A DNA stretch of 64,000 bases. It comes from Hwanghaeella sp965227365. Its GTDB lineage: Bacteria; Pseudomonadota; Alphaproteobacteria; UBA8366; Aestuariispiraceae. Both the position numbers and the translations under genes were made by a program. The stretch is from the NCBI RefSeq assembly GCF_965227365.1, contig NZ_OZ245754.1, positions 2,728,001-2,792,000 of the forward strand. The letters run 5' to 3'. Below, piece after piece: positions 1 through 8,724 of this stretch. The stretch's first letter is position 1, and every line of letters begins with the position of its first letter. Under the pieces are notes generated by a model. That model did not search any database. It was not told where the DNA came from and was given only the letters and a program-made list of their open reading frames with translations.

Positions 1-713
1 CGCTCATCCGCATTCCACGGCAAAGTCACAATGATATCGTCTACGCGGTTGGAACGGACGAAACGCATCATTTGGTCGAGATTACCAAGGACGGGAATAC
101 CCGCAACGCTGGGCCCGATGCGGGCGTGCCGATCGTCAAAAACGCCTATCACGTTATTGAAACGGGGCTTTTCCTTGTCCAACTGTTCCAGCAAGCGCTC
201 GGCCTGCCTGCCACCGCCAACAATCAACACATTGCGCGCGAAAACCCCGATATTGGCCAAATGGTTAATGACGACATACCCGATGACGCGGGTGACGAAT
301 ATTCCCACAACGCAGGTCGACGCATAACTGAACGTCCAAACTCGGCTGATATCCTCGGAGACCTTCAGCGAAAAGAAGACCGCCATAAGGAACAGAAACG
401 CTGTCGCACAGGAGACGATGATCTGCGCCATGTTCCCGAACGGCGCCATGATCGCATTGAAATCATACAAGCCGCTGTATCTGAAAAGAAAAAGCCCGAC
501 CAACCAAACAAAGCAAACGGCCGCCGGATAAAGGTCGGCCGACCACATATCGCCGCCGATATAGATTCCGTATACAACCGGTCCGGACAGCAGGAACCAT
601 AGACCGTCCAGGCAAACGTATATGCCTGACACTACCGCTGACGAAATCGGATAACTGGATTCCCTCCTAAAGGCAGGACGCAGGTCTGTGGAACTGTTCG
701 TGTTTTCTGTCAT
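1..713 (-). CDS. Undecaprenyl-phosphate sugar phosphotransferase, N-terminal part (partial)
   Basis: The frame opens with ATG at 713 and stays open to the left edge, so only about 237 N-terminal residues are present and the catalytic C-terminal domain is missing. I read several hydrophobic segments (for example LYPAAVCFVWLVGLFLF), then a Rossmann-like CoA-binding_3 domain with NVLIVGGGRQAERLLEQLD and later VRSNRVDDIIVTLPW. This order is that of WcaJ/PssY/ExoY-like enzymes, which transfer the first sugar phosphate onto undecaprenyl phosphate to start exopolysaccharide synthesis at the inner membrane. The family is confident; the sugar cannot be told. No strong ribosome-binding site precedes the ATG, so the start is approximate. 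Confidence 0.82.
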   Translation of the reverse strand, partial: MTENTNSSTDLRPAFRRESSYPISSAVVSGIYVCLDGLWFLLSGPVVYGIYIGGDMWSADLYPAAVCFVWLVGLFLFRYSGLYDFNAIMAPFGNMAQIIVSCATAFLFLMAVFFSLKVSEDISRVWTFSYASTCVVGIFVTRVIGYVVINHLANIGVFARNVLIVGGGRQAERLLEQLDKEKPRFNNVIGVFDDRHARIGPSVAGIPVLGNLDQMMRFVRSNRVDDIIVTLPWNADE

Positions 714-939
714 ATCCGGCTGGGTGATACGGCCTTTTAAGGAATGGTTGGACAGTATTCACTTTCCGAATAGTCCGCAATCAACGCCTTGTTAAAATAA
801 TGATGCGATATGATACCTGGAAATGTATCAAATGGCGTCCTCCCAGCAGCGGATCCCTTATAGAAGACCGTCCTGGGCAAAATTCAGCGGCTCTCGCCAG
901 GGAAAATCGTGAAAAAGCCGCCGGTCGGCGCGATCTTTT
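714..939. other. Intergenic region upstream of the glycosyltransferase
   Basis: This holds no convincing gene. It is A+T-richer than its surroundings near 790-835 and probably contains the promoter of the minus-strand glycosyltransferase. An inverted repeat lies at 811-830. Confidence 0.5.
811..830. promoter_or_regulatory. Inverted repeat TGATAC-N8-GTATCA
   Basis: TGATAC (811-816) and GTATCA (825-830) are exact inverted arms separated by 8 nt, in an A+T-rich stretch about 100 bp upstream of the glycosyltransferase start. The geometry suits a dimeric regulator site, but no binding family was recognised. Confidence 0.35.
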
Positions 940-1314
940 CTATTCCGCGTTCATACTCCGCACATAAGCCATCAACGCGGCGACCTCATCCTCCGTCAAT
1001 GTAATGGGCGCCGCGTTGGGCGGCAGGGTCCTGGTGCCCGACAAACCTTCCACCGTGACGAAAGCCGGATGCGGGTTGCGCGCGAAGAAGGAGGAATACC
1101 GCTCCTCCCAATCGTTCATCCGGCGCAGCAACGCAAAACTGGGCGTCGAACCGATACCGCCCATTCGATTGGCCTCTCCGACGACATGACACCGCGAGCA
1201 GTGCTGATCCGCGACGCGTTTGCCTTGCTCAAGAACGCTGTCGGCCAGAACCGGCGAGAATGACGCCGTCATCCACAGGACGACCAACCAGAGCAAAAAC
1301 AGGGTCCGCCGCAT
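940..1314 (-). CDS. Small monohaem c-type cytochrome
   Basis: The 124-residue product has a Sec signal peptide (MRRTLFLLWLVVLWM, cleaved near PVLA-DS) and one haem-binding motif, CSRCH, near residues 39-43. The C-terminal LTEDEVAALMAYVRSM is the usual last helix of class I cytochrome c. It should be a soluble periplasmic electron carrier. It is the last gene of the minus-strand run that begins with formate dehydrogenase, 27 bp after the protease gene, so it may accept electrons in formate oxidation; that role is inferred. The axial Met is not certain from sequence. Confidence 0.85.
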   Translation of the reverse strand: MRRTLFLLWLVVLWMTASFSPVLADSVLEQGKRVADQHCSRCHVVGEANRMGGIGSTPSFALLRRMNDWEERYSSFFARNPHPAFVTVEGLSGTRTLPPNAAPITLTEDEVAALMAYVRSMNAE

Positions 1315-1341
1315 CCGATATTCTCCCCACCGTATCCTTGC

Positions 1342-2325
1342 TTATTGTGGCATCCCGTCCAGGACCAGCCGCGTCGTCATCTCAACGCCATCCCGCAGAA
1401 AATCCATTTCCGCCCCATCACCCGGACGTCGCAGGAACAGCGCCGTCATCGCGTCCGTGGGGCGATCCATTCGTCGACCGTCAATCTGTCTGATCACATC
1501 GCCGGGAAGAAGGCCCGAAGCGGCTCCCCCGCTACCGGGCCGGACGGCCCGTACCAGCACACCAGATCCATCACGGCGATCCTGCAAGGTCAAACCGGCA
1601 AAGCCGACACCACTGACGCTGCGAACAACTTTTCCGACGGCGATCAAATCGGTGGTGACACGCCGCAGCAATTGGTGCGACACCGCCAGATTGAACCCGG
1701 CATCCGCATCCGAGTCCTTCGTGATAATGGCCGACAGCATTCCGACAAGGCGCCCTTGATCGTCGATCAAGGCACCGCCGCTCGCCCCCGGGTTCATAGC
1801 CGCGTCGGTCTGAACGAAATCCTCAATCGCGTTGAACCCCATTCCGGTGCGCCGAACCGCAGAAACCACGCCGCAGGACAAGGAGAGGTCGAAACCGAAA
1901 GCATTGCCGATGGCGCATACCGATTGACCGACCCGGGGATCCGCCCCCGCCTCGAAGGGCGGCAGCACCGCGTCTACGCGGAGGACGGCGATGTCGGTCG
2001 CCAGATCGCCCGCCACGATGGCCGCGGGCAGAATCCTGCCATCCGGCAGCCGGACCGAAACCGACAGAGACCGCTCGACCACATGCAAAGCCGTCGCGAT
2101 ATGGCCTGACGCGTCGAGCACGACACCCGTCCCTTCAGGCGCCGAGCCGGCGGGAACATCCGGACCGCCGCCCTGGGGCAGACCCGGCCAAAGAGGCAAT
2201 ACGCTGACAACCGATTGAAGGGCATTATCGACCGTCGAGACACGGTCCTCCGCGACAGCCGGACAAACGCCAACAACGGCAAGAACTAGACAAACCGTCA
2301 CGGCATTGCAGACGGCACGCCTCAT
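1342..2325 (-). CDS. HtrA/DegP-like periplasmic serine protease with one PDZ domain
   Basis: I chose the ATG at 2325 because it overlaps the upstream stop (ATGA) and begins a good signal peptide (MRRAVCNAVTVCLVLAVVG), giving 327 residues. The trypsin-like domain has a plausible triad: His81 in TALHVV, Asp111 in ATDIAVL and Ser182 in GASGGALI (GNSGG in most HtrA proteins). A single PDZ domain follows from about residue 230 (GSGVLVRAVRPGS, LLPGDVIRQIDG). HtrA proteins degrade or chaperone misfolded periplasmic proteins. Its place between two cytochrome genes and downstream of fdh suggests quality control of exported redox subunits, which is inference. Confidence 0.85.
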   Translation of the reverse strand: MRRAVCNAVTVCLVLAVVGVCPAVAEDRVSTVDNALQSVVSVLPLWPGLPQGGGPDVPAGSAPEGTGVVLDASGHIATALHVVERSLSVSVRLPDGRILPAAIVAGDLATDIAVLRVDAVLPPFEAGADPRVGQSVCAIGNAFGFDLSLSCGVVSAVRRTGMGFNAIEDFVQTDAAMNPGASGGALIDDQGRLVGMLSAIITKDSDADAGFNLAVSHQLLRRVTTDLIAVGKVVRSVSGVGFAGLTLQDRRDGSGVLVRAVRPGSGGAASGLLPGDVIRQIDGRRMDRPTDAMTALFLRRPGDGAEMDFLRDGVEMTTRLVLDGMPQ

Positions 2326-3698
2326 TGGCCAGGTCCGTTGCCGGTCTTTGCCTTCAGGAACTCGACTAGGGCGTCCCGGTCTTCCTTCTTTGGAAGTTTC
2401 TGCAGCGGCATCTTGGTGCCAGGGAGCATAACGTCCGGACCGACCTCGAACAGACGGGAAATTGTCTCCGGTGTCCAAACGATATCCGCCCCCGTCAGCG
2501 CGTCGGAGTACTCATACCCCGGATGCGTGCCGACCTTTCGACCGAAGATCCCGTCCAGGGTCGGACCGGCGCGATGCTTCCCGTCATCGGAAAGCGAGTG
2601 GCATACCGCGCATTTCCGGAAATGGAAACTTCCCCTTTCGACGATATCGTCGGAATCCTTCATTGCGGTGCTGACACGCTCGATCGGCTGGAAAGGCGTC
2701 GTTTCGCCGCCGATCGGTTGTCCGGTTTCGACGAACCACCCCCTGGCCACGCTGTCCACGCCGGCGGCATAGACCTGGTCAGCCACCGGAGTGAAAGCAA
2801 TGGACCAGACCGCGCGATAGTATTCGACGGGCAAACGTTCCTTAGGCTTGTCTCCGCCTTCCCAAAGTAGCAGATAGCCGTCCGTCGCGCCCGAGGCGAT
2901 GAGCGAACCGTCTTGGTTCACCGCCACGGCGAGGACCGCCCCCTCATGCCCGGAATACTCATGCCGTTCCGAGCCATCCGACAGATCGAAGGCCCGTACC
3001 TTTCCATCCGCCGCGCCGACCACCAGCACCTTACCGTCGCCGCTCACCGCCATATCGTTGACGGGAAAACCGGTCGACGCGATCAAACGGGCCTCTCCGC
3101 CCGCTGGATCGACCGGCCAAAGCCAGACGTGGCCGCCATAGCCACCGGAAAGAACGAATTTGCTGTCCCCCGTAAAGGCGACAACATTCACGCTGGCGCG
3201 GTGGCCATCGAAGCTGCGGATTTCCTTGCCTGTCGTCGCGTCCCAAACCTTGGCCAGGCGATCCCAGGCGCCGGTCGCGATTAATCGGCCGTCCGGCGAC
3301 GCGGCCACCGAGACAGCCTTTTTCGAATGAGCCTCTATCGTGGCGAGAGGCTTCGCCGTTTCCGCATCCCAGAGCCGGAGGGTACCATCATCGCCGACCG
3401 AGGCGATCCGGCCCTCATCAAGGAAAACCGCCGCATTGACCGCCGCTTCATGCCCGACAAATTCCAACCGCGGTTCGTTCGACGCGAGGTCCCATAGAAT
3501 GACGAGATCGTCAAAACCAGTGGTTAGAGCCCGCTTCCCGTCCTTCGAAATAGTGATGTCCCGGACGGGAGCCGTATGGGCGACAAGATCCGCGCGGGCG
3601 ATGTGCACGGCGCCCGGCAACAAGCTTGAAAAGAAAACGGCCAGGACGCCCCAAAAGAGCGCCCCGACCGTCCCTGTATTCCGATGCAAACAAACCAT
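2322..3698 (-). CDS. Seven-bladed WD40 propeller fused to cytochrome c
   Basis: Starting at ATG 3698 (458 residues), a signal peptide (LFWGVLAVFFSSLLPGAVHIARA) is followed by seven WD40-type repeats, for example VILWDLAS, LRLWDAET and AKVWDATT, enough to close one propeller. The C-terminal 96 residues are a class I cytochrome c: CAVCH at 363-367 and the probable Met ligand near 430 in MLPGTKM. The protein should be periplasmic. WD40 propellers are docking platforms, so this may tether a haem domain to the dehydrogenase or another partner; that is inference. It lies between the FDH gamma subunit (23 bp upstream) and the protease (4-bp overlap), so the genes are probably cotranscribed. Confidence 0.87.
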   Translation of the reverse strand: MVCLHRNTGTVGALFWGVLAVFFSSLLPGAVHIARADLVAHTAPVRDITISKDGKRALTTGFDDLVILWDLASNEPRLEFVGHEAAVNAAVFLDEGRIASVGDDGTLRLWDAETAKPLATIEAHSKKAVSVAASPDGRLIATGAWDRLAKVWDATTGKEIRSFDGHRASVNVVAFTGDSKFVLSGGYGGHVWLWPVDPAGGEARLIASTGFPVNDMAVSGDGKVLVVGAADGKVRAFDLSDGSERHEYSGHEGAVLAVAVNQDGSLIASGATDGYLLLWEGGDKPKERLPVEYYRAVWSIAFTPVADQVYAAGVDSVARGWFVETGQPIGGETTPFQPIERVSTAMKDSDDIVERGSFHFRKCAVCHSLSDDGKHRAGPTLDGIFGRKVGTHPGYEYSDALTGADIVWTPETISRLFEVGPDVMLPGTKMPLQKLPKKEDRDALVEFLKAKTGNGPGQ

Positions 3699-3721
3699 GA
3701 TGCGATCGCCGGCGGCACCGT

Positions 3722-4882
3722 CTATTCCGCTGGCATCTTCCCGGCGTGCTTGCGCTCGACCTCTTCGACCCAGAGGCTGTGGTGTTCCTTGGCCCAGTTC
3801 AAATCGACTTGACCGGTCCCCATTGCATCGAAGGCACCTTCCATGCCGATGGAGCCGATATAGATATGCGCGATAATGATCACGATCATCGCCAGTGCCA
3901 CGATCGTGTGCCACAACTGCGACAGTTGCTGCTCCTGAACCGGTGACAGTTCCGTCGGCAAGTTGAAACCGATCATGTTCAACGCCGCAAAGGTCTTCGC
4001 GAACATGGCCGGCAGTTCACCGGGGAACATCAGGCTGAGACCAGACAAGGACAAGGAAACACCGCCCAGGATCGTCGCCCAGAAGATGATCTTCTGACCG
4101 CCGTTGAATTTCTTGGCAGGCGGGTGAACGCCCTTGACCAGCACGCCGCCGCCCATAGCGGCCCATTTCAGGTCGGTCACGTCCGGAATATTGTGGCGTA
4201 CCCACATCACGAAGATCAGGACCAGGCCGACCATGAAGGTAAATCCGAAGTAGTGGTGGATATGCTTGCCCACATAAGCGATGGCGGCATAGGCCTCATG
4301 CCCGATCACCGGGATCAGCACGGTCTTGCCGTACAGCATCCAGAGGCCGGTGAGTCCAAGAAGGACGAAGGAAACGGCCGTCAGCCAGTGCCCGATCCGC
4401 TCGATCAGTTTGAAACGCTCGATCGTCTTTCCGGCAGGACCGTGATCGATCTTGATACGCCCGCGGACGGCGAAAAAGACCACCAACAGGACGATGATGG
4501 CACCCAGGCCGTAGCTGCCGTACTGCTGCAGCGGACCGTTCCGGATTTCAAGCCAACGCATGCCGGAACTGACCGTTCGGCCATACGCCCCAGCAGCTTC
4601 ACCGGCCGTCAGGACCGGATTCTGGATCAGCACATTGGCGTTGAAACCACCGGCACTCGTCGTTCCGGTGGCACCCTGTTGAACCGCGCGCCACTGGTCC
4701 GCGTCACTTGCGGTGCCGAGAGTATTGCCGGGGACGGCACCGCCGACCGCCGTGTCCGGCGGGCGAACCGACGATGACTCCTGCGCCTGAACGGGCAAGG
4801 CGTGCATCAGCAAAACGACAACCAGCGCCAGGGGCGCCAAGAGGCCAGTTATTCTTTTCATCGCGATCATCGACCGTTCCAT
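3722..4882 (-). CDS. fdhC: Formate dehydrogenase gamma subunit, membrane cytochrome b
   Basis: The start at 4882 is set by GGAGGGA five bases before the ATG; the product is 386 residues. After a signal-like N terminus (LLAPLALVVVLLMHALPVQA) and a linker with one membrane segment (YGLGAIIVLLVVFFAV), the FdnI/FdoI cytochrome b561-type core has four helices. Candidate haem ligands lie in IGHWLTAVSF, HIHHYFGFTF, LWHTIVALAM and IIIAHIYIG. It anchors the FdhAB dimer on the periplasmic face and passes electrons to quinone. It follows fdhB after a strong hairpin (5016-5049). The long N-terminal extension is common in the alphaproteobacterial form. Confidence 0.93.
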   Translation of the reverse strand: MERSMIAMKRITGLLAPLALVVVLLMHALPVQAQESSSVRPPDTAVGGAVPGNTLGTASDADQWRAVQQGATGTTSAGGFNANVLIQNPVLTAGEAAGAYGRTVSSGMRWLEIRNGPLQQYGSYGLGAIIVLLVVFFAVRGRIKIDHGPAGKTIERFKLIERIGHWLTAVSFVLLGLTGLWMLYGKTVLIPVIGHEAYAAIAYVGKHIHHYFGFTFMVGLVLIFVMWVRHNIPDVTDLKWAAMGGGVLVKGVHPPAKKFNGGQKIIFWATILGGVSLSLSGLSLMFPGELPAMFAKTFAALNMIGFNLPTELSPVQEQQLSQLWHTIVALAMIVIIIAHIYIGSIGMEGAFDAMGTGQVDLNWAKEHHSLWVEEVERKHAGKMPAE

Positions 4883-5015
4883 TCTTCCCTCCGCAGTCCG
4901 GTCATACACGAAGACTGAGCCTTTTCGCTACCGGTCTGTTTTATCGGATAAAATACAGGATTCGGATTTCGGCGGCACTTATGCCCCGGATCCCTTTCCA
5001 AAGCCCAAGCGATAA

Positions 5016-5049
5016 GGGAGGCGACCCTGCCAAGCACGGTCGCCTCCCC
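5016..5049 (-). terminator. Perfect 11-bp hairpin between fdhB and fdhC
   Basis: GGGAGGCGACC (5016-5026) and GGTCGCCTCCC (5039-5049) pair perfectly around a 12-nt loop, 31 bp beyond the fdhB stop in the direction of transcription. No real U-tract follows (TTATCG), so it looks more like an attenuator or mRNA-stabilising hairpin that sets the ratio of FdhAB to the membrane subunit than a full terminator. Confidence 0.6.
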
Positions 5050-5080
5050 CATCAACTGTCACGCAGCCGCGAAGGCCGGA

Positions 5081-5677
5081 TTACGACCCGCCCTTCTGTT
5101 CATAGGCGGTGCCCCAACCCCAGGCGCCGCTGCCGAAGCCACGGGCGACGACGCGTTCGCGGTAGATGTTGGAAACGATGTCCCCGTCACCGGCAAGCAA
5201 AGCCTTGGTCGAGCACATTTCCGCGCAGAGCGGAAGCTTGCCCTCGGCCAGGCGGTTGCGGCCGTATTTCTGGAACTCGGATTGCGACATGTCCTCTTCG
5301 GGACCACCGGCACAGAAGGTACATTTGTCCATCTTGCCGCGGCTTCCGAAGTTGCCCGCCTGCGGGTATTGCGGCGCGCCGAACGGGCACGCGTAGAAGC
5401 AATAGCCGCAACCGATGCAGAGGTCCTTCGAGTGAAGCACCACGCCGTCGTCGGTCTGGTAGAAACAATCGACCGGGCAAACAGCCATGCAGGGCGCGTC
5501 CGAGCAATGCATGCAGGCCACCGAGATCGACCGTTCGCCGGGCTTGCCATCATTGATGGTCACGACCCGCCGGCGGTTGATACCCCACGGCACTTCATGC
5601 TCGTTCTTACACGCGGTGACGCAAGCGTTGCATTCGATGCAGCGTTCGGCGTCGCAGAGGAATTTCATTCTAGCCAT
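5081..5677 (-). CDS. fdhB: Formate dehydrogenase beta (iron-sulfur) subunit
   Basis: This 198-residue ferredoxin-like subunit has four Cys-rich motifs: CIECNACVTAC, CMHCSDAPCMAVCP, CIGCGYCFYACP and a split CTFC...C...C set near the C terminus (LPLCAEMC). That is enough for four [4Fe-4S] clusters, which wire electrons from the Mo/W site to the gamma subunit. The length and the absence of a C-terminal membrane anchor match the alphaproteobacterial FDH3B type. The ATG at 5677 has GAGGAG eight bases upstream and lies 12 bp from the fdhA stop. It lacks its own signal and presumably exports in complex with FdhA through Tat. Confidence 0.95.
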   Translation of the reverse strand: MARMKFLCDAERCIECNACVTACKNEHEVPWGINRRRVVTINDGKPGERSISVACMHCSDAPCMAVCPVDCFYQTDDGVVLHSKDLCIGCGYCFYACPFGAPQYPQAGNFGSRGKMDKCTFCAGGPEEDMSQSEFQKYGRNRLAEGKLPLCAEMCSTKALLAGDGDIVSNIYRERVVARGFGSGAWGWGTAYEQKGGS

Positions 5678-5689
5678 TTAAACGTCTCC

Positions 5690-8566
5690 TCAAGCGCGTT
5701 CGATCCGGCACAGCGTAGCCTTGGTTTCCTGCATATTGGTCACCGAGTCATAGCCGTATGTCTGTGCCGTGTTTGTTGATTCCCCAAGGACATATGGATC
5801 CGCCCCTTCCGGGTACTTGCCGCGCAGGTCCTCGCCTTCGAAATGCCCACCGAAGTGGAAGGGCATGAAGGCGACGCCGTTGCCGACCCGTTCGGTGATC
5901 ATCGCCATGACCTTGACCTTGGCGCCTTCCGGCCCGTGGACCCAGACCATGTCCTTGTCACGGATACCCAGGTTGTTGGCGTCACGCGGATTGATCTCGA
6001 CAAACATGTCCTGCTGCAACTCCGCAAGCCACGGGTTGGAGCGGGTCTCGTCCCCGCCGCCCTCGTATTCGACCAAGCGGCCGGATGTGAGGATGATCGG
6101 GAAGTCCTGCGAGAAGTCCTTCTGCTGGATCGATGCGAACATCGTCGGCAGACGGTACATGACGCGGTCCTCGTAGGTCGGATAGTCGGCGACCAGATCG
6201 CGGCGCGACGTGTAGAGCGGCTCGCGGTGCGTCGGCACCGGATCCGGGAAGTTCCACACCACGCAGCGGGCCTTGGCGTTCCCGAAAGGCGCGCAGCCAT
6301 GCTTGATCGCAACGCGCTGGATGCCACCCGAAAGGTCGACCTTCCAGTTCGTCTTTTCCCCGGCCACGGCGTCGATCGCTGCCCGTTCCTCGTCCGTGAG
6401 ATCCTTGTCCCAGCCGAGTTTGGTCAGCATCGCCATCGTGAATTCGGGATAGCCGTCCTTGATTTCCGAACCGACGGAGTAGGAACCCTCGGCGAGCAGG
6501 TTCTGCCCATCGCGTTCCACCCCGAACCGGGCACGGAAGGTCAGACCGCCTTCGGCAACCGGCTTCGACGGATCGTACAGGTTCGGCGTTCCGGGATGGC
6601 CCAGTTCCGCTGTTCCCCAGCATGGCCAAGGAAGACCGTAATAGTCCCCATCGGCCGGACCACCCAGCGCTCGCAGGGTCGTCTTGTCGAAGGTGTGCTG
6701 GTTTGCCATGTGCAGCTTCAGTCGTTCCGGCGACTGGCCGGTATAACCGATGGTCCACATGCCCTTGTTGATCTCACGCAGCGTGTCTTCGATGCTGGGT
6801 TCGTCATTCTCGACCGGGATGTTCTTGAACATCTCGTCCGCGAAGCCGAACTTCTTGGCGAACTTGTACATGATCGTGTGATCGGGCAGCGACTCGAAGA
6901 GCGGTGCGACGACTTGATCACGCCATTGCAGAGACCGGTTGGACGCGGTGACCGAGCCCCGGGTCTCAAACTGTGTCGCGGCCGGCAGAAGATAGACACC
7001 GTCCTTCCGGTCATGCAGCACGGCGCTGACCGTCGGATACGGGTCGACCACGACCAGCAGGTCCAGCTTCTCCATCGCCGTCTTCATTTCCTTCAGACGG
7101 GTCTGAGAGTTTGGCGCGTGGCCCCAGAAGACCATGGCCCGCAGATTGTCGGGCTGCTGGAAGTTCTCCTTGGCTTCCAAGACACCGTCGATCCAGCGCG
7201 AAACCGGAACACCGGAGGCTTCCATCAGGTCCTTGGACTGGAACCGGCCCAGCATGTAGTCGTAATCGACATCCCAGACGCGGGACCAATGCTTCCACGC
7301 CCCCGTGGTCAGGCCGTAATAGCCCGGAAGGGTGTGGCAGAGCACACCAAGGTCGGTCGCACCCTGGACGTTGTCGTGGCCGCGGAAGATGTTCGTACCG
7401 CCGCCGGAAACGCCCATGTTACCCAGAGCCAGCTGAAGGATGCAGTAGGCGCGGGTGTTGTTGTTACCGTTGGTGTGCTGCGTACCGCCCATGCACCAGA
7501 TCACGGTCCCCGGCCGGTTGTTCGCCATGGTGCGCGCGACACGCTTCAACTGCGAGCCGGGAACACCCGTCACACGCTCGGTCTCTTCCGGCGTCCAACG
7601 CTTAACTTCTTCCTTGATCTGATCCATGCCCCAGACGCGCTGGCGGATGAATTCCTTGTCTTCCCAGCCATTGTCGAAGATGTGCCAGAGAATGCCCCAG
7701 ATCAGCCCGACGTCCGAGCCCGGACGGAACCGGACATATTCATCGGCATGCGCGGCCGTGCGCGTGAAGCGCGGGTCGCAGACGATCAGCGGTGCGTTGT
7801 TCTGTTCCTTCGCCTTCAGGACGTGGAGCAACGACACCGGATGGGCTTCCGCCGGGTTCCCGCCGATGATGAAAATGGCGCGGGAATTGTGGATGTCGTT
7901 GTAGGAGTTGGTCATCGCGCCGTAGCCCCAGGTGTTGGCAACACCCGCGACCGTGGTCGAGTGACAGATACGCGCCTGGTGGTCACCGTTGTTGGTGCCC
8001 CAGAAGGCGTAGAACTTACGGAACAGATAGGCCTGTTCGTTGTTATGCTTCGCCGACCCCAGCCAATAGACCGAATCCGGTCCGGACTGTTCGCGGATCT
8101 GCAGCATCTTGTCGCCGATCTCGTTGATCGCGTCTTCCCAGGAAACGCGCGTCCATTTCCCATCGACCAATTTGGTCGGGTATTTCAGACGGCGTTCGCC
8201 ATGCGCGTGCTCACGGACCGAGGCCCCTTTCGCGCAATGGGCGCCCAGGTTGAACGGACTGTCGAAGCCGGGCTCTTGACCGACCCAAACACCGTTATCC
8301 ACTTCCGCGACGACCGTGCAGCCGACGGAGCAATGCGTGCAGACGCTCTTGACGGTCTGGACGGTGCGGCTTGCGCCCGCGGATTGCGCGCGCGCCTTGC
8401 GGGTAACCAGACCCGCGGGGGCGGCCGCCGCGACGGCGGCAGAACCGGCCACAAGACCGGAACGGGTCAGGAATGTACGTCTATCGACGACTTCGCCGCG
8501 GCCTGCGCCTGCGGCTAGCGACGCCCGGGGGCCGAATGCAACCCCGTTTGTCTTTTTGCGAAGCAT
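5690..8566 (-). CDS. fdhA: Formate dehydrogenase alpha subunit, Mo/W-bisPGD catalytic, Tat-exported, Cys type
   Basis: The 958-residue product begins with a twin-arginine signal (DRRTFLTRSGLVAG) and belongs to the molybdopterin oxidoreductase family. Cys76, Cys79, Cys83 and Cys111 (CTHCSVGC...HC) bind the proximal [4Fe-4S] cluster. The metal ligand is Cys201 in ARICHST, followed by the conserved His202; its codon is TGT at 7964-7966, so this is not a selenoenzyme. The C-terminal third is the molydopterin-binding beta-barrel. It oxidises formate to CO2 in the periplasm. DUF3305/DUF3306, TorD and a TAT protein lie upstream on the same strand, fdhB and fdhC downstream. Tungsten use is suggested, not shown, by the nearby tupBCA. 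Confidence 0.96.
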   Translation of the reverse strand: MLRKKTNGVAFGPRASLAAGAGRGEVVDRRTFLTRSGLVAGSAAVAAAAPAGLVTRKARAQSAGASRTVQTVKSVCTHCSVGCTVVAEVDNGVWVGQEPGFDSPFNLGAHCAKGASVREHAHGERRLKYPTKLVDGKWTRVSWEDAINEIGDKMLQIREQSGPDSVYWLGSAKHNNEQAYLFRKFYAFWGTNNGDHQARICHSTTVAGVANTWGYGAMTNSYNDIHNSRAIFIIGGNPAEAHPVSLLHVLKAKEQNNAPLIVCDPRFTRTAAHADEYVRFRPGSDVGLIWGILWHIFDNGWEDKEFIRQRVWGMDQIKEEVKRWTPEETERVTGVPGSQLKRVARTMANNRPGTVIWCMGGTQHTNGNNNTRAYCILQLALGNMGVSGGGTNIFRGHDNVQGATDLGVLCHTLPGYYGLTTGAWKHWSRVWDVDYDYMLGRFQSKDLMEASGVPVSRWIDGVLEAKENFQQPDNLRAMVFWGHAPNSQTRLKEMKTAMEKLDLLVVVDPYPTVSAVLHDRKDGVYLLPAATQFETRGSVTASNRSLQWRDQVVAPLFESLPDHTIMYKFAKKFGFADEMFKNIPVENDEPSIEDTLREINKGMWTIGYTGQSPERLKLHMANQHTFDKTTLRALGGPADGDYYGLPWPCWGTAELGHPGTPNLYDPSKPVAEGGLTFRARFGVERDGQNLLAEGSYSVGSEIKDGYPEFTMAMLTKLGWDKDLTDEERAAIDAVAGEKTNWKVDLSGGIQRVAIKHGCAPFGNAKARCVVWNFPDPVPTHREPLYTSRRDLVADYPTYEDRVMYRLPTMFASIQQKDFSQDFPIILTSGRLVEYEGGGDETRSNPWLAELQQDMFVEINPRDANNLGIRDKDMVWVHGPEGAKVKVMAMITERVGNGVAFMPFHFGGHFEGEDLRGKYPEGADPYVLGESTNTAQTYGYDSVTNMQETKATLCRIERA

Positions 8567-8724
8567 ACCCTTCTATCCTTCTGATCGAGCGATCCGGCTT
8601 AACTTTCCCGCTATTTTGCAGGATATTTCAGTGCCTTGCCGGGTTTCGCTATCCCTGTTTTCCAGGTTCGTCGGTCATCGTCGGCGCCGCGGATGGTGTG
8701 CATCCGTCTGCGCGCCGGGACACC

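Noticed and set aside
7964..7966. Selenocysteine in FdhA
   Set aside because: The metal-ligand codon is TGT, a Cys, so no TGA recoding or SECIS element is needed.
5843..8518. An 891-codon open frame antisense to fdhA
   Set aside because: It is opposite a clear Tat-exported molybdoenzyme and arises from the high G+C third positions. The translation has no domain.
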